A DNA stretch of 64,000 bases, taken from contig NZ_JAJEJP010000002.1 of NCBI RefSeq assembly GCF_021390495.1, positions 2,046,001 to 2,110,000 on the forward strand, written 5' to 3'. This DNA comes from Paraburkholderia sp. ZP32-5 (GTDB lineage: Bacteria; Pseudomonadota; Gammaproteobacteria; Burkholderiales; Burkholderiaceae). The position numbers were made by a program, and so were the translations under genes. The notes beneath the pieces are model-generated. The model searched no databases. It had not been told where the DNA came from and saw only the letters and a program-made list of their open reading frames with translations. Shown one piece after another: positions 8,492-16,937 of this stretch. Within the stretch, counting starts at the first letter, position 1. Every line of letters starts with the position of its first letter.

Positions 8492-9313
8492 ATGTTTCAT
8501 TTCACTTTCGCGAGCGGCGTGCTGGGCTCCAGCCTGCAAGCGCTCGATCTCTACGCGCTCATCGGCATTGTCGTCGCGCTGCTGCTCGGCGGGATGGTCA
8601 AGGGTGTGGTCAGCATCGGCGTGCCGCTCGTCGCGATGCCGATTCTGAGCCACTTTCTGCCGATCAAGGCGGCCGTGCTATTGCTGTCGATGCCGATCAT
8701 CCTCGGCAACATTCCGCAGGCGCTCGAAGGCGGCGAGTTGCTGCCGACGATGAAGCGCATCGCCGCGCCGCTGATCGGCACGGTAGCCGGCAATATCGTC
8801 GGTGTGATGGTGTTGATCTCGCTTGCGCCGCATCGCGCGCTGGCCGCCGCCGGGATCTTGTTGATGGTCGCCGCGCTACTGCTGCTCGCCGCGCCGCGGC
8901 TTACGCTGTCGCCGGCATGGGCAAAGCCCGCCGGTCTCGCGCTCGGATTTGGCGCCGCGCTGATGGAAAGCATTGCGTCGGTGCCCGGCCCGCTACTCGC
9001 GATGTATCTGATCGCGACGGGCGCGACCGGCAAGGCGTTCACGAAGCAGATCGCGATCATTCTGGTCGTGTCGATCATCACGCTGGTCGCCGCGTTCAGC
9101 GGCGGCGCGCATGCAAGCTGGACCGATCTGGCGATTTCAGCGGCCGCGAGCGTGCCCGTCATCGTCGGCATCCTGCTCGCGCGGCCGCTGCGCGACCGTC
9201 TGCCGCCCGCGGCGTTTCGCGCGCTGGTGCTGCTATTCGTGCTGGGCGCCGCCGCGCAGATGATCTGGAAATCGGGCGTCTTGCAAACGCTGTTCGCCGC
9301 ACATTCGTCCTGA
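8492..9313 (+). CDS. TauE/SafE-family sulfite exporter-like permease
   Basis: A 273-residue membrane protein of the TauE/SafE (DUF81) family, with about eight hydrophobic segments in two related halves. The family exports sulfite, sulfoacetate or other organic anions. The frame is open upstream to 8231, but hydrophobic family-like sequence only begins after ATG 8492 (MFHFTFASG), which I use as start. No sulfur-metabolism gene is adjacent, so the substrate is unassigned. GC-rich codon use resumes here, marking the right end of the acquired patch. Confidence 0.85.
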   Translation: MFHFTFASGVLGSSLQALDLYALIGIVVALLLGGMVKGVVSIGVPLVAMPILSHFLPIKAAVLLLSMPIILGNIPQALEGGELLPTMKRIAAPLIGTVAGNIVGVMVLISLAPHRALAAAGILLMVAALLLLAAPRLTLSPAWAKPAGLALGFGAALMESIASVPGPLLAMYLIATGATGKAFTKQIAIILVVSIITLVAAFSGGAHASWTDLAISAAASVPVIVGILLARPLRDRLPPAAFRALVLLFVLGAAAQMIWKSGVLQTLFAAHSS

Positions 9314-9400
9314 TCGGGAATCGCGCCGCAAACGCCCACCAGATAAGCGTGGCACACGCATTGCTCCTTTCTGATTCATCTTCATCAACTGGAGAGCATT

Positions 9401-9661
9401 GTGTCGAACACGGCCAATTCCCCGAACGAGCATGATCGCGAGGCCGATGAAGACCCCGGCAGCCCGCCCACCGAGGTCTCGAAGCCCATTGGCGATGCAA
9501 TTCCCACTCCTGTCGAACCAGGCCTCGATCAGCCTTTGCCGAAAAAAGGCGAAGACATTCCGCCAGACACGAAACAACCCGGTCAGACGAGCAATGATCC
9601 GTTAGGCGACGCGGATGCGCGGCCGGGCGTGCCCAAACCCGGGCCATCGGATTTTGCGTAA
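9401..9661 (+). CDS. small disordered acidic/proline-rich protein
   Basis: An 86-residue protein from GTG 9401, with GGAG at 9391-9394 as ribosome-binding site. It is rich in Pro, Asp, Glu and Gly with no hydrophobic core, so it is probably intrinsically disordered. It has no recognisable domain. A GC-rich inverted repeat follows at 9682-9718. I have no basis for a function. Confidence 0.6.
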   Translation: MSNTANSPNEHDREADEDPGSPPTEVSKPIGDAIPTPVEPGLDQPLPKKGEDIPPDTKQPGQTSNDPLGDADARPGVPKPGPSDFA

Positions 9662-9681
9662 AGATTCAGTGCTGAGGGATT

Positions 9682-9718
9682 GCGCGGTGCCGCGAAGAAT
9701 TGAATCGACGCACCGCGC
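9682..9718 (+). terminator. weak candidate terminator hairpin
   Basis: Nine-base arms (9682-9690 and 9710-9718) are perfect reverse complements, with a long 19-base loop and no T-run. It lies 21 bases after the small disordered-protein gene. It may act as an mRNA-end stabiliser instead. Confidence 0.3.
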
Positions 9719-9810
9719 GATGTAGTGATGCGATGAGCGCGCCGCCGCCCCCGCAGCGCGTGAGTGTGAGTTAATGCCGCGCAAAAGGCCCGAAGGCAGG
9801 CAATCAGGCG

Positions 9811-11712
9811 TCAGGCCGCAGCAGGTTCGTGAACGATCTTCAGCGTGCTCTTATGCTCGCCAATCAGCCGATAAACCGTCTCGCCCGCAACGGTTTCGTG
9901 CTCCAGCAATTGATCCGCGATCGCGCGCAACACTGGCTCGTACTCGTGCAGCAGCCCATAGCAAAGTTCGTTGAGTTCCTTCAGCAGCACGTTCGCGTGC
10001 TCGATCGCGCTCTTCATTTGCAGACCCGCATACTGTGACGGCAATGCAGCGAGGCTGAACAGACTGCCATCGCGATTGAAGCCGAACTTCGACACCATGT
10101 CGAGACTGATGCGCGACGCTTCCTGCAAATCCGACGCCGCGCCCGAAGATGCCTCCGAGAACACGAGGATTTCCGCGTTGCGCCCACCGAGCAGCACCTG
10201 GATTTCGTTGCGGATCTCCGTCTCGCGATACAGATGCTTGTCCTGCGCCTTCGTGATCAGCGCGACACCCAACGCGCCGCCGCGCGGCAGAATCGTCACT
10301 TCCTCCAGCACGCCGGTGTTGAGCAGCGCGGCCACCAGGCCGTGTCCTGCTTCATGCACCGCGATGCGCTTGCGCTCGTCCTCGGTCAGCGCGCGCTCCG
10401 CGCCGCTGACGTCGCCGATGCGCGCAACCTTGATCGCTTCCATGAAGTGCTTCGCGGCGATTTCGGTATCGCCCGCCTTGCGCGCGATGAGCCCCGCCTG
10501 ATTGACGACCATCGCGACCGTGGCCGGCGACAGTCCGGTCGTCAAACGCGCGAGTTGGTCGTAGTCGATATCGGCGGCTTTCGACTTCAGCTTCTGCGCG
10601 TAGAAGCGGAAAATCTTCGCGCGGTCTTCGCGATCGGGCAGACGCACCTGCACCGTCCGATCGAAACGGCCAGGGCGGCGCAACGCTTCGTCGAGGTTGT
10701 CCGGGTGATTGGTTGCGGCCACGACGATCACGCCTTCGTTCGATTCGAAGCCGTCCATCTCCGCGAGCAGTTGATTGATGATGCGATTGCTTTCGGCTTC
10801 GACCGGGCCGCCGCCGGTATCGGTACGTTTCGCGAGGCCGTCGGCTTCGTCGATGAAAATGACCGTCGGTGCATTCTTGCGCGCAAGCTCGAACAGATGC
10901 CGGACCTTCTGGATGCCGACGCCGTAGTACTTCGCGCTGAAATAGCTGCCGGTGATCGAAATGAAGTTCGCGCCGCATTCACCGGCCAGCGCCTGCGCGA
11001 GCCGCGTCTTGCCGACACCCGGCGCGCCGACCATCAGAATGCCGCAGGGCGCGCGCACGCCGATCGCCGAAAACTGCTTCGGATCGGACAGATAGCCGCG
11101 AATGTCGGCGAGCGCGGCCTTCGCTTCGTTCGCGCCGATCACGTCGTCGAAACGCAGCGTCGGCGTTTCGCTGAGCAGCGTCGCGCCGCCCTTCATCTCG
11201 CGCCGCATGAACCACGCCATGCCGCCGATCAGCACGAGCGGCAGCAACAGGCTCAAGCCGTCGCGCAACTCGTCGAATAGCCGGGTCCAGCGCGCGCCGC
11301 CGGTGTGGATATCGACGTCGGGCAGCCACACGAGCTGATAGCCGGCCGCCTCGCCGGCGCGCGGTTCGCCGAGCAGCAATGCGTGCGAGAACGTCGCGTC
11401 GTGATCGGTGACGAAGTACTTCGAGCCATCACGCAGCGACACGAGAATCGCACTGGGACTCACACCGATCGCCGCGACGTTCGCGTCGCGTACGTCGCGC
11501 AGCATCGTGGAGGCGTCTTTCTCCTGATGCGTCCACGCGGACGCGTCGTGCCGCATCTGGCTCGCGACGCCGGTCAGCGCGGGCGCATGCGGCCCACGCT
11601 GCTGGAAATACCAGACGCCCCACGCGAGCACCGCCGCAACCAGCACCGCAACGGCCGTCACCGCGATTTTGCGAGCGCGTCGTTTCCCAAGCAGATTATT
11701 TCCCGGCTTCAT
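9811..11712 (-). CDS. divergent FtsH-like AAA+ membrane metalloprotease
   Basis: A 633-residue protein with FtsH architecture. A membrane segment lies at about 15-35, a periplasmic domain follows, and a second membrane segment lies at about 152-169. The AAA+ module has Walker A GAPGVGKT (229-236), Walker B VIFIDEAD (about 284-291) and an arginine-finger region RRPGRFD (345-351). The zinc protease has HEAGH at 453-457 and the third ligand D528. All catalytic residues are present, so it should be an active ATP-dependent membrane protease. It is divergent from housekeeping FtsH: the pore motif FVG is YYG (262-264) and the Walker A is atypical. I therefore take it as a second, accessory paralogue; the housekeeping copy is not in the window. 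Confidence 0.88.
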   Translation of the reverse strand: MKPGNNLLGKRRARKIAVTAVAVLVAAVLAWGVWYFQQRGPHAPALTGVASQMRHDASAWTHQEKDASTMLRDVRDANVAAIGVSPSAILVSLRDGSKYFVTDHDATFSHALLLGEPRAGEAAGYQLVWLPDVDIHTGGARWTRLFDELRDGLSLLLPLVLIGGMAWFMRREMKGGATLLSETPTLRFDDVIGANEAKAALADIRGYLSDPKQFSAIGVRAPCGILMVGAPGVGKTRLAQALAGECGANFISITGSYFSAKYYGVGIQKVRHLFELARKNAPTVIFIDEADGLAKRTDTGGGPVEAESNRIINQLLAEMDGFESNEGVIVVAATNHPDNLDEALRRPGRFDRTVQVRLPDREDRAKIFRFYAQKLKSKAADIDYDQLARLTTGLSPATVAMVVNQAGLIARKAGDTEIAAKHFMEAIKVARIGDVSGAERALTEDERKRIAVHEAGHGLVAALLNTGVLEEVTILPRGGALGVALITKAQDKHLYRETEIRNEIQVLLGGRNAEILVFSEASSGAASDLQEASRISLDMVSKFGFNRDGSLFSLAALPSQYAGLQMKSAIEHANVLLKELNELCYGLLHEYEPVLRAIADQLLEHETVAGETVYRLIGEHKSTLKIVHEPAAA

Positions 11713-12173
11713 GAGTCATTTCCAAAATCGGGTTTGAACAAACCCTTATTACAAGGACTGCGTGTCGACATTGCGTGTCGAAATCAGAAAGTGGAGTGCG
11801 CGGATAACCGCTAAGGCGAAAAATGCCGGACGCGCGTCGCGCAAAAGACACCCGGAAAGATAACGAGGCATACGTCCCTTTTTGCCCGTGATTACCGAGA
11901 TCAGTATGCCGGCTGGACGCACGTTCGAATTCGCGGAAAAGGCCTGATTTTGCTGCCATTCCGGCCATCGGGATGCCCGGAACGACGCATCGGAGACGCC
12001 GGAAAGGAGTGCGCGCCGCATGACTCCGGCGCACAGTTTATCAGCGCAAAACGGCTTGTGTATTTTAATGGTTATATTTAACCGCACCCCATTTAAAATC
12101 AGTCAGAATTACTGCGACAGTCTGATTTAAATGCGGTGCAATTGTGTGAGAAATAGACGCTGCTCCGAATTGG
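11713..12173. other. 461-base AT-richer gap with inverted repeats
   Basis: No frame here looks like a gene. The stretch from about 12040 to 12150 is markedly AT-rich for this genome and carries the long inverted repeat described at 12084-12139, plus a small GGTTA/TAACC hairpin at 12070-12083. The upstream region of the FtsH-like gene lies at the left end. Confidence 0.4.
12084..12139. repeat. long inverted repeat in an AT-rich gap
   Basis: The left arm 12084-12102 and right arm 12122-12139 pair over 17 of 18-19 positions (one mismatch, one bulged A), separated by 19 bases. The outer ends are GCACC/GGTGC and the inner part is CATTTAAA-TCAG. It lies 34 bases past the stop of the leftward small gene, so a transcript of that gene would fold here. 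An operator or an RNA structure is equally possible. Confidence 0.6.
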
Positions 12174-12449
12174 CTATTCGCGAGAGGGGGAATCGCAGGC
12201 CGCCTCAACGCCCAGCCTGTGGCGCAGCCTCGCAATACGATCTCGCTGACTCGCAATCAGCTCGTGAGTCTGTTCGAGCGCGCGAATGCGCTGTTCCCAA
12301 TAGCGCTGGTCGAATTCATCGGAATGTGTTGTGCGCCCGCGCGTCAGGTAGCGCACCACGTTCTCGAGATGCCGCAACTGGCTATCCACCAGAGCGGCCG
12401 GATGCCGTGCGCCGCCCGGCGCTGCCGGGTGCCTGCGTGTCGGATTCAT
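12174..12449 (-). CDS. small helical hypothetical protein
   Basis: A 91-residue protein from ATG 12449. It has a GGGG element about 10 bases upstream. The first ~20 residues are Pro/Arg/Ala-rich. The rest (LVDSQLRHLENVVRY, then repeated Gln/Glu/Arg/Leu) should form a long alpha-helical or coiled-coil segment. The frame opens further upstream to 12548, but those codons look non-coding. No domain is recognised. A plausible role is a small regulatory or DNA-associated protein, but nothing shows this. Confidence 0.5.
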   Translation of the reverse strand: MNPTRRHPAAPGGARHPAALVDSQLRHLENVVRYLTRGRTTHSDEFDQRYWEQRIRALEQTHELIASQRDRIARLRHRLGVEAACDSPSRE

Positions 12450-12664
12450 CGTCGATACCCCGTGTGGTGCTTTTGGCCGAATCTGTACGTCGCATCGATC
12501 GTCGTGATCCCGAAGCGATCGGCAACTATTCGTGTGAAGATAGCCCATGTTTCGCCGATGGCTTTACCGTGCGTCTCACAATCGGGCGGCGTCGCGACAT
12601 AACGCAACGCACCGCATCGGCAAAACGCGCGGCCACCATCGCGGCACAGCGGCCAAACGACTCA

Positions 12665-13498
12665 CTACATCGCCATATCGATGCGCCGCAGCACCCCAAG
12701 CGTCGCGTCGCGCAGCCTGCGCGCCCGTTCGAGCGCCGGCGCGGTTTGCGCCCACTGCTGCATCGGCACTTCGATACTGATCGGCAGATGATCCGGCAGC
12801 GCGCGCAGAATGCCGGCGAGATCGAAGCCGCCCTCGCCCGGAATCATCCGTTCACAGCGCGCCTGATAGAGCAGCGTGTCGAGGTCGGTCGGACGTTCGG
12901 CCGGCGCGTCGCAGAACTGCACGTAGCCGAAGTACTCGCGCGGCAGCGCGCGCAACGTGTCCGTCGACGTGCCCGCGCGATCGAAATGGATCGGATCGAC
13001 GATCAGCCCGGCATTGCGCCGCGCCGCCGCCTTCACGATGCGCGCGCCCTGCATGACGTCCTTCACATCGGTCCATGGCATCGGTTCGAGCGACGCCGTG
13101 AGGCCCAGCGGTTCGGCGAGTTCGCACAACTGCGCGAGCCGCCCGGCGCTGCGCGCTTCGTCGGGATCGTTGCCGGCAACCAGCACGAAACGCGCACCGA
13201 ATTCTGCGGCGGCGTCGAGCACCGGCTGCCACGCGCGCACATCGGTGTCGGGCTTCAGCCGCAGAATCTCGACATCGAGCACATCGATGCCGGTGTCGCG
13301 CAGACACGCAAGCGTTTCGCGCTTCAACGCGGTCGGACCGACGATGTCGTGCCGCACCTCGTGATCGGTGGCGGGCACGAGCCGCAAGCCGACGTGGTCG
13401 TAGCCGGCCTGCGCGGCGCACTCGACCATCCGCGGCGGGCTCAGCTCCAGTACGGTCAACGCCGACAGCGACAGCGCTCGGGAGTTGTGCTTGGTCAT
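12665..13498 (-). CDS. sugar phosphate isomerase/epimerase-like TIM-barrel protein
   Basis: A 277-residue protein of the xylose-isomerase-like TIM-barrel superfamily (AP-endonuclease-2 fold). It has acidic and histidine residues at the ends of successive strands where this fold binds a divalent metal: LEP near the middle, VDPIHFD, VQFCDAP and IEVPM near the C-terminus. Such proteins isomerise or epimerise keto sugars, inositol derivatives or hydroxypyruvate. The substrate is not identifiable. The frame is open to 13816 but homology starts at ATG 13498 (MTKHNSR). It is divergent from the ABC ATPase at 13791. Confidence 0.78.
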   Translation of the reverse strand: MTKHNSRALSLSALTVLELSPPRMVECAAQAGYDHVGLRLVPATDHEVRHDIVGPTALKRETLACLRDTGIDVLDVEILRLKPDTDVRAWQPVLDAAAEFGARFVLVAGNDPDEARSAGRLAQLCELAEPLGLTASLEPMPWTDVKDVMQGARIVKAAARRNAGLIVDPIHFDRAGTSTDTLRALPREYFGYVQFCDAPAERPTDLDTLLYQARCERMIPGEGGFDLAGILRALPDHLPISIEVPMQQWAQTAPALERARRLRDATLGVLRRIDMAM

Positions 13499-13790
13499 GT
13501 CGCGTCTCCACAGAGCTTTCCGGTCGATCGGTGATGCATTCGGTCCGCCATGCACCACGGCCCGCCGCCCAGTCACTACAACGCCGTGGCCCGCTTCGCA
13601 CCTGGCGCAGGAGCGGCGGGATGGCGTTCGAACAGCATACGCTCGCGCCTGGCGATCAGCGACACCGCCCGATCGAAGCGCACTGCTACACTGGCGCGCA
13701 TCGCCGTACTGAAAACGCCGCGCGCACTTCGGCGCGAGCCCGCCAACATAGCCACGCAGCGCGTTCTTCCCGCCTTTTCCACGCCCATTC

Positions 13791-14414
13791 ATGCTTCGAT
13801 TCGACAACCTCAGCAAGCGCTACGGCAACCGTGTTCTGTTCGAAGGACTGCATTTGGACACGCGATCCGGATGCATCGCGTTAAACGACGAGTCCGGCAG
13901 CGGCAAATCGACGTTGCTCGCCATCCTCGCCGGCGCGCTCGAAGCCGATACCGGCGACGTCTGGCTCGGCGGCCATTCGCTGCGCGCCGCGCCGCGGGCC
14001 GCGCAGGCGGCGCTCACGTATGTGCCGGAAGACAGCATGAACTGGCCGGATCAGACCGGCCGTGACTATCTGCAGCAGGTGGCATCGGCGAGACAAAGCG
14101 CGCTCACCGGAGATGTGCTTGCGCTCGCCGAGCGCTTCGGCCTCGCGCCGCACCTCGACAAACGCTTCGAACAGATGTCGTATGGCAGCCGCAAAAAGGT
14201 CTTCCTGACAGCCGCCGCGATCGGCGACACCCGCGTACTGATCGCCGACGAGCCGGCGGGCGGACTCGACGCGGCCGCGCGCGCGGTGCTCGCCGATCTG
14301 TTCAAGACGCTGGGCGCCACCCGCACGGTGTTTTTCACGAGCTACGACGAAGCATTCACGCAGGCCTGCGAAGCCACGCCGATCAGCTTCGCCGATCTGG
14401 CCGGGCGGGCCTGA
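13791..14414 (+). CDS. orphan ABC-type ATP-binding protein
   Basis: A compact 207-residue ATPase of the ABC fold. Walker A is ESGSGKST at about 35-42 and Walker B is VLIADEP at about 146-152 with a following D-loop. The signature is MSYGSRKK where LSGGQ is usual, so it is degenerate but in the right place. No permease or binding-protein gene is adjacent, so it is either a trans-acting subunit or has a non-transport role. There is no clear ribosome-binding site; I take the first ATG. Confidence 0.75.
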   Translation: MLRFDNLSKRYGNRVLFEGLHLDTRSGCIALNDESGSGKSTLLAILAGALEADTGDVWLGGHSLRAAPRAAQAALTYVPEDSMNWPDQTGRDYLQQVASARQSALTGDVLALAERFGLAPHLDKRFEQMSYGSRKKVFLTAAAIGDTRVLIADEPAGGLDAAARAVLADLFKTLGATRTVFFTSYDEAFTQACEATPISFADLAGRA

Positions 14415-14555
14415 ACGCGCGGTCTATCTGAAATCCGAACTGGAACCAGAACCGCCGACGCAATGGCGGCAACGGCTCAAGCAGCCATCGCCTCGACCTC
14501 GGCTACTTGCACGCTCAACAGCGTTCAACGGCGCTCACCAGCGCCCAACACACAT

Positions 14556-15563
14556 TCAGATCGCCACGCAAATCTTGCCGAAATGCGCGCCCGACGCTTC
14601 ATGCCGGAAAGCATCGGCAAGCCGGCCCAGTGTGAACGTGCTGTCGATCACCGGCTTGATGCCAGTCGTTTCGAGCGCGCGCACCATGTCGATCTGCTCC
14701 TGACGGCTGCCGACGATCAGCCCTTGCAGACGCTGCTGCCGCGCCATCAGATGCGCGGTCGGCACCGGCCCTTCGCGGCCCGTCAGCACGCCGATCAGCG
14801 CGATATGGCCGCCGATCCGGCAAGCGATGATCGATTGCGGCAGCGTGCCGGCGCCGCCCACCTCGATCACATGATCGACGCCGCGTCCGCCCGTCAGCTG
14901 ACGCACTTCTTTGCCCCACTCCGGATTCTCGCGATAGTTGATCGTATGGTCGGCGCCCAGTTCGCGCAGCTTCGCGAGTTTGTCGTTCGATGACGACGTC
15001 GCGATCACCGATGCGCCCATCGCCTTCGCCATCTGCAAGCCAAAGATCGACACGCCGCCGGTGCCCAGCACGAGCACCGTGCTGCCCGCCTTCAACTGAC
15101 CGTCGACGACCAGCGCGCGCCACGCGGTCAACCCTGCCGTGGTCAGCGTCGCCGCTTCGGCATGGCTGTAGCCGGCCGGCGCACGCGTGAAATAGTGGCT
15201 CGGCAGCACCACGGTTTCGCGCGCATAACCGTCGACGCCGTCGCCAGGCGTGGTCGTGAAATCGGCAATGGCGGGCGGCCCGTTTTCCCAGAACGGAAAG
15301 AAGCACGACACCACGTGGTCGCCCGCCTTGAATTCGCGCACGCCTTCGCCGACTGCTTCGACGACGCCCGCGCCATCGGCCATCGGGATGCGGCCCGGCG
15401 CGGACGGCAGCCGGCCGGTTACGACGCCATAGTCGTGAAAGTTCAGCGAGCTTGCATGGATGCGCACGCGTATCTGGCCCGCGGCGGGCTGGCCGGGATC
15501 GGCGAGATCGACGACCTGCAGGCTATCGACGGTGGCGGGCGAACCGATTCTGACGGCTTTCAT
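14556..15563 (-). CDS. zinc-independent MDR-family NAD(P)-dependent oxidoreductase
   Basis: A 335-residue medium-chain dehydrogenase/reductase of the quinone-oxidoreductase/enoyl-reductase kind. The nucleotide-binding motif is VLGTGGVSIFG (about 164-174). The catalytic and structural zinc ligands of true alcohol dehydrogenases are absent. NASSLNFHDY-like sequence near residue 38-45 is typical of the quinone oxidoreductase branch. It probably reduces a quinone or activated double bond using NADPH. It is likely co-transcribed with the small monooxygenase gene 61 bases upstream. Confidence 0.85.
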   Translation of the reverse strand: MKAVRIGSPATVDSLQVVDLADPGQPAAGQIRVRIHASSLNFHDYGVVTGRLPSAPGRIPMADGAGVVEAVGEGVREFKAGDHVVSCFFPFWENGPPAIADFTTTPGDGVDGYARETVVLPSHYFTRAPAGYSHAEAATLTTAGLTAWRALVVDGQLKAGSTVLVLGTGGVSIFGLQMAKAMGASVIATSSSNDKLAKLRELGADHTINYRENPEWGKEVRQLTGGRGVDHVIEVGGAGTLPQSIIACRIGGHIALIGVLTGREGPVPTAHLMARQQRLQGLIVGSRQEQIDMVRALETTGIKPVIDSTFTLGRLADAFRHEASGAHFGKICVAI

Positions 15564-15624
15564 GTTCTATTTCCTTTGACAGTGGTGTGAACGCGCCGGC
15601 AAATGCGGCGCGGACCCGCGCGAC

Positions 15625-15939
15625 CTACTTGACGGTCTGGATCACCTCGAATCCTTCGAATTCCGGGTGGCCGAGATAAAGCACGCGATTCTGATTGCCG
15701 GCGCTGCGATGCGCGGCGCGAAATGCATCCGACTTGGTCCATGTTTCGAACGATGCGTAGTCGCGCCAGATCGTATGACTCGAATAGAGCACGTGATCGT
15801 CCTTGCGCGGCCCCTTGAGCAAATGGAATTCGACGAAACCCGGCGCTTCCTTCAGATGAGTGTCGCGCGTCGTCCATAGATGCTCGAAGTCGGCCTCGGA
15901 GCCTGGTGCCACTTTGAAGCGGTTCATCGCGATGTACAT
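15625..15939 (-). CDS. antibiotic-biosynthesis-monooxygenase (ABM) domain protein
   Basis: A 104-residue protein of the ABM dimeric alpha/beta-barrel family (HmoA/heme-degrading or small quinol monooxygenase-like). The N-terminus MYIAMNRFKVAPG is characteristic and a central WxTKSDAFRAAH-like block follows. I use ATG 15939, which has AGAGG about 9 bases upstream; the upstream open frame is not protein-like. Adjacent to a quinone-oxidoreductase-like gene, it may act on quinols or aldehydes. A haem-degrading role is the alternative. Confidence 0.8.
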   Translation of the reverse strand: MYIAMNRFKVAPGSEADFEHLWTTRDTHLKEAPGFVEFHLLKGPRKDDHVLYSSHTIWRDYASFETWTKSDAFRAAHRSAGNQNRVLYLGHPEFEGFEVIQTVK

Positions 15940-16176
15940 GCTGTCAGCCTCTTTGCGTTGGTGATGCGGTACATGGGTGATCGGCGCAACGGTGCGCGGA
16001 CTGCGGGCCGGCGTCGTGCGAGCTTCAATGCGGTTTTGATTATAGGGCGCGGCGGCAAGGTGGATTTTTCGCGGCAAAGCATGAACAATGTGCGCGCATC
16101 CGCTTGACCTTACCACCGCGGGAAGGTCCAGGATTGATGAATCGATGGTTCAATCAATTCTCACTGGAGGCAGCAA

Positions 16177-16374
16177 ATGGAATTCGTCATTCCCGATATG
16201 GCCTGCGGCGGCTGCGCGAAAGCCGTTGCAAACGCACTGAACCGCGTCGACCCGGCGGCGAAGATAGACATCGACGTGCCCGTTAAAATCGCCAGAATCA
16301 CGTCGGCGCTGCCCGAACAGCAGCTGATCGAAGCGATCGAGGCAGCGGGCTTTCATCCTTCCCGTGCAACCTGA
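16177..16374 (+). CDS. HMA-domain copper chaperone-like protein
   Basis: A 65-residue single-domain heavy-metal-associated protein of the CopZ/Atx1 type. The metal-binding motif is MACGGC at residues 8-13 (two Cys separated by two Gly), and the rest fits the small ferredoxin-like fold. It should bind Cu(I) in the cytoplasm. GGAGG at 16166-16170 precedes the ATG. The next gene encodes a DUF305 protein, common in copper loci, but no CopA-type ATPase is visible. Confidence 0.88.
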   Translation: MEFVIPDMACGGCAKAVANALNRVDPAAKIDIDVPVKIARITSALPEQQLIEAIEAAGFHPSRAT

Positions 16375-16437
16375 TTCACGCTTTTCATTGCAGCATCTGC
16401 GTTACCGAAGACCCTTCCCTATCAACGGATATCCAAT

Positions 16438-16833
16438 ATGAAGAACCTTCGCGCTATTCGCGCTCTCTGTCTGTTCGGCGGTCTTGCATTCGCGGTGGCG
16501 ACCGCGCCGGCCCATGCACAGCATCAAGGTATGGCCGGCATGGATATGTCGGATTCCGCGCATGCCGGCGCGGGCGATTCGACGCAAGCCTTCAAGGCCG
16601 CCGACGAGCGGATGATGCACGACATGAGCGCCCCCGAATACACGGGCGACGCCGACCGGGATTTCGTCGCGCATATGATTCCGCACCATCAGGGCGCAAT
16701 CGAAATGGCGCAGGCGGAACTGAAATACGGCAAGGATCCGGAGATGAAAAAGCTCGCGCGCAACATCATCAATGCGCAGCACGATGAAATCGCGTTGATG
16801 AAGCGTTGGCAGCAGAAGCACGGCGGTAAGTAA
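16438..16833 (+). CDS. DUF305 periplasmic protein, probably metal-related
   Basis: A 131-residue exported protein. Residues 1-28 form a signal peptide ending in AHAQ. The mature part carries Met/His-rich sequence (MAGMDMSDSAH) and the DUF305 helical core with HMIPHHQGAIEMAQ and NIINAQHDEI. DUF305 proteins are ferritin-like four-helix proteins often found with copper-resistance genes. The Met and His content fits metal binding in the periplasm. It lies 63 bases after the HMA gene and is probably co-transcribed. Confidence 0.87.
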   Translation: MKNLRAIRALCLFGGLAFAVATAPAHAQHQGMAGMDMSDSAHAGAGDSTQAFKAADERMMHDMSAPEYTGDADRDFVAHMIPHHQGAIEMAQAELKYGKDPEMKKLARNIINAQHDEIALMKRWQQKHGGK

Positions 16834-16847
16834 GCCGGCATGATGGG

Positions 16848-16871
16848 GCGGCGAAGCATCGGCTTCGCCGC
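16848..16871. terminator. candidate bidirectional hairpin between convergent genes
   Basis: Ten-base perfect arms (16848-16857 and 16862-16871) with a 4-base loop, lying 15 bases after the DUF305 gene and between convergent genes. It has no T-run, so it may be a non-canonical terminator or mRNA-end stabiliser. Confidence 0.5.
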
Positions 16872-16937
16872 AGCGCCGGATGCCGGTGCAATGCCGACAC
16901 AATTCCAGCGCAACACCAGCCCGATAACCAGTTCCCG

